Shown piece by piece: positions 17,556 to 26,173 of a stretch of 64,000 bases of DNA (its first letter is position 1; the number at the start of each line of letters is the position of its first letter). Position numbers and translations under genes: made by a program. The DNA is from Streptomyces massasporeus. GTDB lineage: Bacteria; Actinomycetota; Actinomycetes; Streptomycetales; Streptomycetaceae. Below the pieces are notes generated by a model. It made no database searches. It was not told the DNA's origin and saw nothing but the letters and a program-made list of their open reading frames with translations. The DNA is taken from assembly GCF_014648995.1 (NCBI RefSeq), contig NZ_BMSE01000005.1, positions 62,001 through 126,000 of the forward strand, in the 5' to 3' direction.

Positions 17556-19160
17556 ATGAAGAGACGGATCGTCATGTCCATGCTTGCCGGAGCGACCCTC
17601 CTGGCAAGCACCCTCCTCGGCACCGGACCCGCCGGGGCGGCGGACGTCCCGGCCCCGGCGGCCGGCGTCCCCGCCGAGTTCGGCACCGACTGGCACGACC
17701 CGGTCACGGCGGCACCGCCGGTGGAACGGCCCTCCGGAACGTCCTGCGAAGTCACCCTCGCCCAGGCGCAGTTCCGTGACTTCACCCCCTATCGCGGCAC
17801 GTACACACCGCCGGACGGCTGCGGCGACCGCTGGAGCAAGGTGGTGCTGCGCCTCGACGGCAAGGTCAAGGGACGCCAGTACGACCGGCTCGGCTACCTC
17901 CGCGTCGGCGGGGTCGAGATCCTCCGGACGTCGACGCCGCAGCCCTCACCCGACGGCATCGAGTGGTCCGTGGAGAAGGACGTCACGCGCTACAGCGACA
18001 CCTTCCGCACGGGCCGGGACGTCGAGATGCTCATCGGGAACGTCGTCGACGACACCTACACGGGCGTCCTCGACGTCAAGGCCACGCTGACGTTCTACCG
18101 GGGCCGACCCGACGGTCCGAGCCCCGACCGGGTCCTCACCCTCGACGGCGACTCGGCCCTCAGCACCCCGCGCAACAGCGAGCGCATCGTCGCCGAGGTG
18201 TACGCGACCGGCTCCGGCGGCGGCTGCGAGGAGTACTGGTACCTGACGGTGCCCGATCCGGCCCCCTACTCCTGCAAAGCCGGGCAAGGCCCCTACCGGG
18301 AGGTGCGGATCAGCGTGGACGGCAGGCTCGCCGGCATCGCCGCCCCGTTCCCGACAGTGTGGACCGGAGGCTGGTCCAACCCGTTCCTCTGGTACGTGAT
18401 CCCGGGCCCGCGCGCCTTCGACATCAAGCCGATCACCTACGACCTCACCCCCTTCGCCGGGATCCTCAACGACGGCCGCCCGCATCGCGTCGAGGTCTCG
18501 GTCGTCGGTGTACCCGAGGGGCAGACCGGCTGGAGCACGCCCGTCAACGTCCTCGTCTGGCAGGACGAGCAGCGCGCACGGGTCACCGGGAAGCTCACCG
18601 TGCACAAGGAAGGCGACCTCACCAACTCGTCGGTTCACACGCCCGGTTCGGAGCACCGGGTCGACACCGAAGGCGCCCACCGGCTGACCGTCGGCGGCTA
18701 CGCCGACACCTCGCACGGCCGCGTGCGGACCACCGTCAGTCGCGCGCTCGCCAACACCTCCACGCACCGCTGGACCGACGGCGAGACGCGTGACGCGCTC
18801 GAAGCCGGCTGGACGGACGGCGAGTCGGTGACCGTCGGCGGGCGTACCACTCGGACCCACCGCGCCTACACGATGGACGGCACGACCACCCTCGGTGCGG
18901 GCGACCGCCTGCGCACCGTGCTGACCCTCGGCGACCGCGCCACGGTCGTCGGCGCGGATGGCGGTCGACGCACCGCGTGGTCGCGGTTCGACAACTCCTA
19001 TACGGGCGATGCGACGTACACGGCGAACGTGCCGCGCGACCAGCGCCACGCGGTCGGCACCACGAGTGAGCGCTACCGGCTGTACGGCTCACGCGGTTGC
19101 CACGACCGGACCCTGACCACCGTGCAGGGGGTGCTCACGGAGGACCGCAGCCGGTGCTGA
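17556..19160 (+). CDS. Secreted PNGase A-like (peptide-N4-asparagine amidase) protein
   Basis: The 534-residue protein begins with a Sec signal peptide (about 1-29, cleavage after AGA). The mature part has an SCEVTLAQAQFRDFTPYRGTY opening and LRLDGKVKGRQYDRLGYLRVGGVEILRTSTPQP, features of the PF12222 family. Eukaryotic members cleave N-glycans from peptides; in Streptomyces the substrate is unproven, and the protein could act on plant or fungal glycoproteins during saprophytic growth. Two jelly-roll-like halves are expected. The C-terminus (GCHDRTLTTVQGVL) has a conserved Cys. It starts 43 nt after the L,D-transpeptidase-like gene in the same direction. Confidence 0.82.
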   Translation: MKRRIVMSMLAGATLLASTLLGTGPAGAADVPAPAAGVPAEFGTDWHDPVTAAPPVERPSGTSCEVTLAQAQFRDFTPYRGTYTPPDGCGDRWSKVVLRLDGKVKGRQYDRLGYLRVGGVEILRTSTPQPSPDGIEWSVEKDVTRYSDTFRTGRDVEMLIGNVVDDTYTGVLDVKATLTFYRGRPDGPSPDRVLTLDGDSALSTPRNSERIVAEVYATGSGGGCEEYWYLTVPDPAPYSCKAGQGPYREVRISVDGRLAGIAAPFPTVWTGGWSNPFLWYVIPGPRAFDIKPITYDLTPFAGILNDGRPHRVEVSVVGVPEGQTGWSTPVNVLVWQDEQRARVTGKLTVHKEGDLTNSSVHTPGSEHRVDTEGAHRLTVGGYADTSHGRVRTTVSRALANTSTHRWTDGETRDALEAGWTDGESVTVGGRTTRTHRAYTMDGTTTLGAGDRLRTVLTLGDRATVVGADGGRRTAWSRFDNSYTGDATYTANVPRDQRHAVGTTSERYRLYGSRGCHDRTLTTVQGVLTEDRSRC

Positions 19161-19179
19161 GGTGAGCGGTGGGGTGCGG

Positions 19180-19193
19180 GTGACGTGTGTCAC
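19180..19193. promoter_or_regulatory. Candidate Crp binding site upstream of dctA
   Basis: GTGACGTGTGTCAC matches the actinobacterial Crp consensus GTG-N6-GNCAC at every fixed position. It lies about 143 nt upstream of the GTG start of the dicarboxylate transporter, in the right place for promoter control. Single-site matches also arise by chance in GC-rich DNA. Confidence 0.5.
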
Positions 19194-19335
19194 TTATGAC
19201 GCTTTTACTTGGCTGAAACGTTGCGGTCTTGTGCGCGATCAAGACAGCCTCCAGAGTGTTCGGAAACGGAAGCCGCTTTCCGTATCGCAGAAGTCCCCTC
19301 CGGCTTCTGTGCACCCCGTCCCCCTAGGAGGCTTC

Positions 19336-20820
19336 GTGCCCCCGTCCGTACCGTCCCTCCCGCGACGCGTCGCACGCACTCTACGTACCTCGCTTTTCGC
19401 GCAGGTTACCTGCGCGCTCGTCCTCGGAATCGTCGTCGGAAAGCTGTGGCCGGACACGGCCACGGCTCTCCAGCCGCTCGGCGACGGTTTCACCCGGCTC
19501 ATCAAGACGGTGATCTCGCCACTGGTGTTCTGCGTGGTCGTCGTCGGCATCGCCAAGGCCGGTGACCTGAAGGCGTTCGGCCGGATCGGGGTCAAGGCCC
19601 TCATCTGGTTCGAGATCGCCTCGACGGCCGCCCTGGTCATCGGTCTCGTCGCCGCCAACGTCGTCGGCCCGGGCAGGGGCATGAACGTCGACCCCTCCTC
19701 GCTCGACGCCGCGGCGGTGGAGGAGACGACGGGCGGGGGTCATCTGCCCACGACGACCGAGTTCGTCCTGAACGCGCTTCCACAGAGTTTCATCGGATCC
19801 TTCGCCGAGAACGAGCTGCTCCAAGTCCTCATCCTGGCCTGCCTGGTGGGTGCCGCCCTGCTGCACCTCGGGCACACCAAGGTGCCGAAGGTCCTGCCCG
19901 CGATCGAGCAGGCCCAGGACATCATCTTCGCGGTCGTCGGCTTCATCATGCGGCTGGCCCCGCTCGCGGTGTTCGGCGCGATGGCCCACCTGGTCGGCAA
20001 CTACGGCCTGGGCGTGATGCGGACGTACGCCAAACTCATCGTGCTCTGCTACGTGGCCGCGGCGCTGTTCGTCGCGCTGCTGGCCGTCGCGCTGAAGCTG
20101 GTGACCGGCCTCAGTCTGTGGAAGTTCCTGCGCTACATCCGCGAGGAGATGCTGCTCGCGCTCGGCACCGCGTCCACCGAGTCGGTCATGCCGCGCGTGA
20201 TGCAGAAGCTGCGCCGGGCCGGTGCCCGCGACGACGCCGTGGGGCTGGTGCTCCCCACCGGCTACTCCTTCAACCTCGACGGCGCCTCGCTCTACCTGTC
20301 CATCGGCACGCTGTTCATCGCCCAGGCGGTGGGTGTGGATCTGAGCCTCGGCCAGCAGATCACCGTCGTCCTGGTGCTGATGCTGACCAGCAAGGGCATG
20401 GCGGGCATCCCCGGTTCGGCGTTCCTCGCCCTGTCCGCGACTGCCTCGTCCCTGGGGGCGATCCCCGCCGGAGCGGTCGCGCTGCTGCTCGGTGTGGACC
20501 GCATCATGGACTCGATGCGCGTCGTCACGAACCTGCTCGGCAACTGCGTCGCCGTCTTCGCGGTGTCCCGCTGGGAGGGAGCCCTGGACACGGACCGGGC
20601 GAAGAAGGTGCTCGACGGGGAGGACACCTCCACGCCGGGCGACGGCGAGAAGGGCCTCGGCGCTGAGAAGAACGGCGGTGCTGAGAAGGGCGCCGGTCCC
20701 GAGAAGGGCCTCGGCGGTGAGGCCGGCACCGAGGCGCTGGCGCCGGGCATCCCGGCCCAGAAGCCCAAGGAGCTCAATGAGTCCAAGGAACTCAAGGAGC
20801 CCGCTCCCGAGGCCGGTTGA
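19336..20820 (+). CDS. dctA: Dicarboxylate/cation symporter of the DctA/GltP family
   Basis: The 494-residue membrane protein belongs to the DAACS family. It has eight helices and the two re-entrant loops. Key motifs are LGTASTESVMPRVMQKL (serine-rich hairpin), LPTGYSFNLDGASLYL, SKGMAGIPGSAF, and VDRIMDSMRVVTNLLGN. It imports C4-dicarboxylates or acidic amino acids with cations. The C-terminal 60 residues are a disordered repetitive tail of EKGLG/EKNGG-type units then Lys/Glu-rich sequence, which is longer than usual. The start is GTG at 19336, 4 nt after AGGAGG; a longer frame from 19162 has no ribosome site and no hydrophobic content. Confidence 0.93.
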   Translation: MPPSVPSLPRRVARTLRTSLFAQVTCALVLGIVVGKLWPDTATALQPLGDGFTRLIKTVISPLVFCVVVVGIAKAGDLKAFGRIGVKALIWFEIASTAALVIGLVAANVVGPGRGMNVDPSSLDAAAVEETTGGGHLPTTTEFVLNALPQSFIGSFAENELLQVLILACLVGAALLHLGHTKVPKVLPAIEQAQDIIFAVVGFIMRLAPLAVFGAMAHLVGNYGLGVMRTYAKLIVLCYVAAALFVALLAVALKLVTGLSLWKFLRYIREEMLLALGTASTESVMPRVMQKLRRAGARDDAVGLVLPTGYSFNLDGASLYLSIGTLFIAQAVGVDLSLGQQITVVLVLMLTSKGMAGIPGSAFLALSATASSLGAIPAGAVALLLGVDRIMDSMRVVTNLLGNCVAVFAVSRWEGALDTDRAKKVLDGEDTSTPGDGEKGLGAEKNGGAEKGAGPEKGLGGEAGTEALAPGIPAQKPKELNESKELKEPAPEAG

Positions 20821-20829
20821 CCGGAACCG

Positions 20830-20880
20830 AGTGGGCCGCGGTCTCCGCTCCGGCAGGGCGAGCGGAGGCCGCGGCCCACT
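20830..20880. terminator. Bidirectional intrinsic terminator between dctA and the MarR gene
   Basis: A 21-bp stem (20830-20850 pairing with 20860-20880, one mismatch) encloses a 9-nt loop. It lies between two convergent genes, so it can stop transcription from both sides. It is the strongest hairpin I found in the window. Confidence 0.85.
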
Positions 20881-20896
20881 GCCGTGTCCCGGCCCG

Positions 20897-21346
20897 TCAG
20901 CAGGGCCCCGCAGGCGTTCCGTCGATCAGGGTGTTCAGCAACCCCCCGAGCGCCTCCCGCTGATCCCCCGTCAGCGGCGCGAGGATCTCCTCCGCGGCCG
21001 ATCTGCGCGCCGCCCGCAGCTCGCGCAGCGCGCTCCGGCCGTCGTCCGTGAGCTCGATGCGGATCACCCGCCGGTTCGCCGGGTCCGGGACCCGCCGCAC
21101 CTTGCCGCTCACCTCCAGGCCGTCGACCAGAGTCGTCACGGCCCGCGGCACCACCTCGAGGCGCTCGGCCAGGTCGGCCATGCGCGGCGGCGAGCCCCAG
21201 TGCGCCAGCGTGCGCAACAGCCGGGACTGGGCCGGGGTGATGCCGAGGTCGCGGTGCTCCAGATGGCGTTTCTGGATACGGTGCACCCGGCGGGTGAGCC
21301 GCAGCAACTGCTCGGCGAGCAGGCCGTCGGGGTCGGGCGTGGTCAT
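20897..21346 (-). CDS. MarR family transcriptional regulator
   Basis: The 149-residue winged-helix regulator has ITPAQSRLLRTLAHWG, then MADLAERLEVVPRAVTTLVDGLEVSGKV as the helix-turn-helix and VRRVPDPANRRVIRIELTDDG as the wing. Helices at both ends form the dimer interface. It is transcribed away from a multidrug-type ABC exporter gene, and the 86-nt shared gap holds one perfect inverted repeat, so it probably represses that exporter and itself until a ligand binds. Start ATG 21346. Confidence 0.93.
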   Translation of the reverse strand: MTTPDPDGLLAEQLLRLTRRVHRIQKRHLEHRDLGITPAQSRLLRTLAHWGSPPRMADLAERLEVVPRAVTTLVDGLEVSGKVRRVPDPANRRVIRIELTDDGRSALRELRAARRSAAEEILAPLTGDQREALGGLLNTLIDGTPAGPC

Positions 21347-21370
21347 GCGGGAACAATATCAGGATGCAGT

Positions 21371-21395
21371 TCATTGTGAGCATAGGTAACAATGA
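21371..21395. promoter_or_regulatory. MarR-type operator between marR and ABC exporter genes
   Basis: A perfect 7-bp inverted repeat (TCATTGT at 21371-21377 and ACAATGA at 21389-21395, 11-nt spacer) is centred in the divergent gap. Its AT-rich half-sites stand out against the local GC content. The size and place fit the operator of the MarR protein encoded at 20897-21346. Confidence 0.7.
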
Positions 21396-21432
21396 GCTGT
21401 GATCCGATCCGCCGCATCCCTCGTAGGAGCCC

Positions 21433-23235
21433 ATGCATCCCGACCGTGAAGCCCCCTGGACCCTGCCGGCCGACTCGAAGGAGCAGCCCCGGCAGGTCCG
21501 CCGCATCCTCGGCCTCTTCCGCCCCTACCGGGGCCGCCTCGCGATCGTCGGCCTGCTGGTCGGCGCCGCGTCGCTGGTCTCGGTCGCCACGCCCTTCCTG
21601 CTGAAGGAGATCCTCGACGTCGCGATCCCCGAGGGGCGCACGGGCCTGCTCAGCCTCCTCGCCCTGGGCATGATCCTCAGCGCCGTCCTGACCAGCGTCT
21701 TCGGAGTCCTCCAGACCCTGATCTCCACGACGGTCGGCCAGCGCGTCATGCACGACCTGCGCACCGCCGTCTACGGCCGGCTCCAGCGCATGTCCCTCGC
21801 CTTCTTCACGCGCACCCGTACGGGCGAGGTGCAGTCCCGCATCGCCAACGACATCGGCGGCATGCAGGCCACCGTCACCTCCACCGCGACCTCCCTGGTC
21901 TCCAACGTCACCAGCGTGGTCGCCACCATCGTCGCGATGATCGCCCTCGACTGGCGCCTGACGGTCGTCTCCCTGCTGTTGCTGCCGGTGTTCGTGTGGA
22001 TCAGCCGCCGTGTCGGCAACGAACGCCGCAAGATCACCACGCAGCGCCAGAAGCAGATGGCCGCCATGGCCGCCACCGTCACCGAGTCGCTCTCCGTCAG
22101 CGGCATCCTGCTGGGCCGCACGATGGGCCGCTCCGACTCGCTGACGAAGTCCTTCTCCGACGAGTCCGAGGAGCTCGTCGACCTGGAGGTGCGGTCGAAC
22201 ATGGCAGGCCGGTGGCGCATGGCCGTCATCACGATCGTCATGGCCGCCCTGCCCGCCGTCATCTACTGGACCGCCGGCATGGCCCTCCAACTGGGCGGCC
22301 CGGAGGTCTCCATCGGCACGATCGTCGCCTTCGTCTCGCTCCAGCAGGGCCTGTTCCGCCCGGCCGTGAGCCTGCTGTCGACCGGAGTGCAGATCCAGAC
22401 CTCGCTCGCCCTCTTCCAGCGCATCTTCGAGTACCTCGACCTGCCGATCGACATCACCGAGCGTCCCGACCCGGTGCGCCTCGACCGGATCAAGGGAGAG
22501 GTCCGCTTCGAGAACGTCTCCTTCGGCTACGACGACAAGGGCGGCCCGGTCCTCGACGGCATCGACCTCACCGTCCCGGCGGGCAGCAGCCTCGCCCTCG
22601 TCGGCTCCACCGGCGCCGGCAAGTCCACGCTGGGCTATCTGGTGCCCCGTCTCTACGACGTCACCGGCGGCCGCGTCACCCTCGACGGGACCGACGTCCG
22701 CGACCTCGACTTCGACACCCTGGCGCGCGCGGTCGGCGTCGTCTCGCAGGAGACGTACCTCTTCCACGCCTCGGTCGCCGAGAACCTCCGCTTCGCCAAG
22801 CCCGACGCCACCGACGAGGAATTGCACCAGGCGGCGAAGGCCGCCCAGATCCACGACCACATCGCGGCCCTGCCCGACGGGTACGACACCGTCGTCGGCG
22901 AGCGCGGCCACCGCTTCTCCGGCGGGGAGAAGCAGCGCCTGGCCATCGCCCGTACCATCCTGCGCGACCCGCCGGTGCTCATCCTCGACGAGGCCACCAG
23001 CGCGCTGGACACCCGGACCGAGGCCGCCGTCCAGGACGCCATCGACGCCCTGTCGGCCAACCGCACCACCCTCACCATCGCCCACCGGCTGTCCACCGTG
23101 CGCGGCGCCGACCAGATCGTGGTCCTCGACTCGGGCCGCGCGGTCGAACGCGGCACGCACGAGGAGCTCCTGGAGGAGGGCGGACGGTACGCGGCGCTGG
23201 TACGCCGGGACGCTCAACTGGAACCGACAAGCTGA
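21433..23235 (+). CDS. ABC exporter (fused permease and ATPase, multidrug type)
   Basis: This 600-residue homodimer-type exporter has six helices (about 35-310) and a canonical NBD: Walker A GSTGAGKST, signature FSGGEKQRLAIA, Walker B LILDEATSALD and switch IAHRLST. The upstream MarR gene and shared operator imply induction by a toxic or signal compound. The ATG at 21433 is preceded by GGAGC. A small start at 21392 in another frame is a shadow. Unlike the exporter pair at 12877-16460, both of its ATP sites would be intact. Confidence 0.94.
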   Translation: MHPDREAPWTLPADSKEQPRQVRRILGLFRPYRGRLAIVGLLVGAASLVSVATPFLLKEILDVAIPEGRTGLLSLLALGMILSAVLTSVFGVLQTLISTTVGQRVMHDLRTAVYGRLQRMSLAFFTRTRTGEVQSRIANDIGGMQATVTSTATSLVSNVTSVVATIVAMIALDWRLTVVSLLLLPVFVWISRRVGNERRKITTQRQKQMAAMAATVTESLSVSGILLGRTMGRSDSLTKSFSDESEELVDLEVRSNMAGRWRMAVITIVMAALPAVIYWTAGMALQLGGPEVSIGTIVAFVSLQQGLFRPAVSLLSTGVQIQTSLALFQRIFEYLDLPIDITERPDPVRLDRIKGEVRFENVSFGYDDKGGPVLDGIDLTVPAGSSLALVGSTGAGKSTLGYLVPRLYDVTGGRVTLDGTDVRDLDFDTLARAVGVVSQETYLFHASVAENLRFAKPDATDEELHQAAKAAQIHDHIAALPDGYDTVVGERGHRFSGGEKQRLAIARTILRDPPVLILDEATSALDTRTEAAVQDAIDALSANRTTLTIAHRLSTVRGADQIVVLDSGRAVERGTHEELLEEGGRYAALVRRDAQLEPTS

Positions 23236-23278
23236 AAATATGCCGAGTTTGTGACGATATACGGGTTACCGTGCCCGC

Positions 23279-24127
23279 ATGCAGAAGAACACTCCGCCAC
23301 GGAGCACGATTCGACTGACGCGCAGGGGCCGCATCGCCCTCGTCGCGACCGGAGCCGTCGTGGTCGGTACCGCCGTGGCGGTGCCGCTGCTGACTCTGGG
23401 GACCGAGGAGGAGAGCCGCCCCACGACCCTGGCGGTCCCCGAGGGATGGCGCGCGAGCCAGGTGTACACGGCCGTCGACAAGGCCCTCGCCCTGCCCGCC
23501 GGCAGTACGAAGAAGTCCCTGGACAAGGCCGCCCTGAAGCTGCCGAACGACGCCGAGGGCAATCCGGAGGGCTACCTCTTCCCGGCCACCTATCCGCTCC
23601 AGGAGAAGGTCACGCCGGACAAGCTCCTCGCGCTGATGGTGGACACCGCGAACGAGAAGTTCAACGGCGCGCCCATCGCCGCCGGGGCGCAGCGCAACGC
23701 CATGAACGTGTACCAGGCCGTCACCATCGCGAGCATCGTCCAGGCGGAGGCGGCCACCAGGGCCGACATGGGCAAGGTGGCCCGGGTGATCTTCAACCGT
23801 CTCGAGCGCGGCATGCCGCTGCAGATGGACTCCACCATCAACTACGCCCTCAACCGCTCCACCCTGCGTACGACGGAGAGCGACACCCGGATCGAGAGCC
23901 CCTACAACTCGTACCAGCGCATGGGCCTGCCGCCCACGCCCATCGCCAACCCCGGCGAGGAGGCGATGCGCGCGGCCATCAACCCGCCCCCGGGCAACTG
24001 GCTGTACTTCGTCACGGTCCGCCCGGGCGACACCCGCTTCACCGCGGACTACCAGCAACACCAGCGCAACGTCGCGGAGTTCAACGCGCAGGCGAAGAAG
24101 AAGAGCGGGGCGCAGGCGGCCGGGTGA
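23279..24127 (+). CDS. MltG-like endolytic murein transglycosylase
   Basis: The 282-residue protein has one N-terminal membrane anchor (about 17-40) after a basic cytoplasmic stretch, then a short LysM-like part and a YceG/MltG catalytic domain. GYLFPATYPL (about 99-108) and ASIVQAEA (151-158), with the presumed catalytic Glu157, are followed by KVARVIFNRLERGMPLQMDS and SPYNSY. MltG cleaves nascent glycan strands next to the membrane. At 282 residues it is shorter than the main Streptomyces MltG, so it is probably an accessory paralog. The upstream gap has an AT-rich GATATACGGG stretch likely to hold its promoter. Confidence 0.88.
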   Translation: MQKNTPPRSTIRLTRRGRIALVATGAVVVGTAVAVPLLTLGTEEESRPTTLAVPEGWRASQVYTAVDKALALPAGSTKKSLDKAALKLPNDAEGNPEGYLFPATYPLQEKVTPDKLLALMVDTANEKFNGAPIAAGAQRNAMNVYQAVTIASIVQAEAATRADMGKVARVIFNRLERGMPLQMDSTINYALNRSTLRTTESDTRIESPYNSYQRMGLPPTPIANPGEEAMRAAINPPPGNWLYFVTVRPGDTRFTADYQQHQRNVAEFNAQAKKKSGAQAAG

Positions 24128-24151
24128 GGTCCTGGTGGGCCCCGCCCCGTG

Positions 24152-25219
24152 TCACGCCGCGGCCGGCTCCCGCTCCAGCCACCGCCGGATGTCCCGCACG
24201 GCCGCGCGGCCGGCGCGGTTGGCTCCGATGGTGCTGGCCGACGGTCCGTAGCCGACCAGATGGATACGGGGGTCCGCGGCCGCGTGGGTGCCTTCCATGC
24301 GGATGCCGCCGCCCGGGGCGCGCAGATGCAGGGGCGCGAGGTGGTCGATGGCGGCGCGGAAGCCGGTGGCCCAGAGGATGACGTCGGCGTCGATGTGGCG
24401 GCCGTCCTCCCAATCCACTCCCGTGGGCGTGATGCGGTCGAACATCGGCTGACGGTCGAGCACCCCGTCCTCGATGCCCTGCCGGATCGCGTCGTTGAGC
24501 GGCAGCCCGGTGACCGAGACGACACTGCGGGGCGGCAGCCCCTGCCGCACCCGTTCCTCGACGAGCGCCACCGCCGCGCGGCCGGCGCCCTCGTCGAAGG
24601 GGCCCTCGCGGAAGACCGGCGGGCGCCGCGTCACCCAGGTGGTGGCCGCCGCGTAGGAGGCGATCTCCAGCAGGTGCTGGGTGCCCGAGGCGCCGCCGCC
24701 CACGACCACGACCCGCTGCCCGGCGAACTCCTCGGGCCCGGGGTACTGCGCGGTGTGCAACTGCCGCCCCCGGAAGGTCTCCTGGCCCGGGTAGCGCGGC
24801 CAGAACGGCCGGTCCCAGGTGCCGGTCGCGTTGATCAGCGCCCGGGTCGACCACACACCGTCCGAGGTCTCCACGAGCAGCCGCCCGCCGGGCCCCTCGC
24901 GCACGGCCCGTACATCCACCGGGCGCCTGACCCGCAGGTCGAAGGTCCGCTCGTAGCGGTCGAAGTACTCGCGGATCACCTCGGCGGACGGGCGCTCCGG
25001 GTCCGCGTCCGTGAGCTCCATGCCCGGCAGGGCGTGCATCCCGTGCACCTTGCCGTACGTCAGCGACGGCCAGCGGAACTGCCAGGCGCCCCCGGGGCCG
25101 GGGGAGTGGTCCAGCACCACGAAGTCGCGGCCCGGCTCGAAACCGGACCGCCGCAGGTGATAGGCGCCTGCCAGACCGGCCTGACCAGCGCCTACGACGA
25201 CCACCTCGACCTCGCGCAT
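24152..25219 (-). CDS. Flavin-containing monooxygenase-like FAD/NAD(P)-binding protein
   Basis: The 355-residue protein has an N-terminal FAD motif GAGQAGLAGAYHL (about 10-22) and a second dinucleotide motif VVVGGGASGTQ for NADPH, in the order seen in FMO/thioredoxin-reductase-like enzymes. A WQFRWPSLTYGKVHGMHALPGM segment and an ILWATGFR motif are also typical. It probably oxygenates or oxidises a small substrate; no operon partner indicates which. I chose ATG 25219; a GTG three codons upstream is possible. The gene faces the broken serine hydrolase gene. Confidence 0.87.
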   Translation of the reverse strand: MREVEVVVVGAGQAGLAGAYHLRRSGFEPGRDFVVLDHSPGPGGAWQFRWPSLTYGKVHGMHALPGMELTDADPERPSAEVIREYFDRYERTFDLRVRRPVDVRAVREGPGGRLLVETSDGVWSTRALINATGTWDRPFWPRYPGQETFRGRQLHTAQYPGPEEFAGQRVVVVGGGASGTQHLLEIASYAAATTWVTRRPPVFREGPFDEGAGRAAVALVEERVRQGLPPRSVVSVTGLPLNDAIRQGIEDGVLDRQPMFDRITPTGVDWEDGRHIDADVILWATGFRAAIDHLAPLHLRAPGGGIRMEGTHAAADPRIHLVGYGPSASTIGANRAGRAAVRDIRRWLEREPAAA

Positions 25220-25395
25220 GGTGTTCACTCTTCTACTAACCGGGACGGGGTCGTGGATCTTCCCAGGGTGGATCTTCTCGGCGGAGGGCGTGGCTCCGAA
25301 CGAGTGGACTCCCCGCCCGCGCCACAAGGCGGCCCCCGCCACCGGTGCGGGTGGTGATGTTCCTTCGTCCCGCCCCCTCCGGAAGAGGCGCCCCG

Positions 25396-26131
25396 ATGCG
25401 ACGTACTCCCTCCCGCCGTCTGTTCGCCGCAGCACTGCTCGTGGCGTCGGTGCAACCCCCGCGAGGTCCTCGCCTACGGCTTCCGGCACGCGAACACCTT
25501 CGGGCCGGGCCAGGACTTCCAGTACTCCAACAGCAAATCTCGTCCTGCTGGGCCTGGTGATCGAGAAGGTCACCGGCCGCAAGCTCGCCGACATCCTCCA
25601 CGAGCGGGTGCTCCGCCCGGCCGGTCCGCGCCACACCCTCTTCCCGCAGGACGACGAGTTCCCCGAGCGACCCGCGCGGCTACACCGACCAGACGCTCAG
25701 CGGCGAGGTCGAGGACGTCACCGACTGGCACCCCAGCCGGGCCTGGGCGGCCGGGGTGATGATCTCGGACCTGCACGACCTGCGCCGCTGAGCGAAGGTC
25801 GTCGCCACCGGCGAACTGCTCAGCCCGGAGACCCAGGCACAGCGCCTGAGGATGCTGCCGACCGGCTACCCCGGCACCGACTACGGCCTCGGCATCTTCC
25901 TACGGCCTCGGCATCTTCGAGACCAACGGCTGGATCGGCCGCAACGGCTCGATCCCGGGCTACGAGACCGTGACCGTCTGCCTGCCCTCGCAGAAGGCCA
26001 CCCTGGTCATCATGATCAACACGGATCTCGTGGTCGACGGCCAGGAACCGTCGACGCTGCTCGCCCGGGCGAGCACCGCGGTCGCGACCCCCGACAACGT
26101 CTACGACTGCTCGGCCGTCACCAGGGCGTGA
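25396..26131 (+). pseudogene. Serine hydrolase (class C beta-lactamase/DD-peptidase type), multiply disrupted
   Basis: The remnant starts with a signal-peptide-like MRRTPSRRLFAAALLVAS, but after about 18 codons jumps to sequence normally more than 100 residues downstream, so the region with the SxxK nucleophile is missing. It then has the FQYSNSN motif, followed by frameshifts near 25537 and 25670. A TGA at 25789-25791 replaces an expected Trp codon. An exact 19-bp tandem duplication (25881-25918) shifts the frame again. The 3' end (GSIPGYETVTVCLPSQKATLVIMINTD) is well conserved, so decay is recent. I call this a dead gene with high confidence. Confidence 0.92.
25881..25918 (+). repeat. Exact 19-bp tandem duplication in the broken serine hydrolase gene
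   Basis: CTACGGCCTCGGCATCTTC occurs twice in direct succession (25881-25899, 25900-25918). A 19-bp insertion shifts the frame by one. It is a clean slippage footprint. Confidence 0.95.
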
Positions 26132-26136
26132 CGCGC

Positions 26137-26164
26137 GGGGCCCCCGCCGGTCGGCGGGGCCCCT
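26137..26164. terminator. Hairpin terminator between the broken hydrolase gene and ssuA
   Basis: GGGGCCCCCGCC and GGCGGGGCCCC pair across a short loop, with one bulged C. The gap separates convergent genes, so this can serve both. Confidence 0.7.
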
Positions 26165-26173
26165 GCCGCAGCC

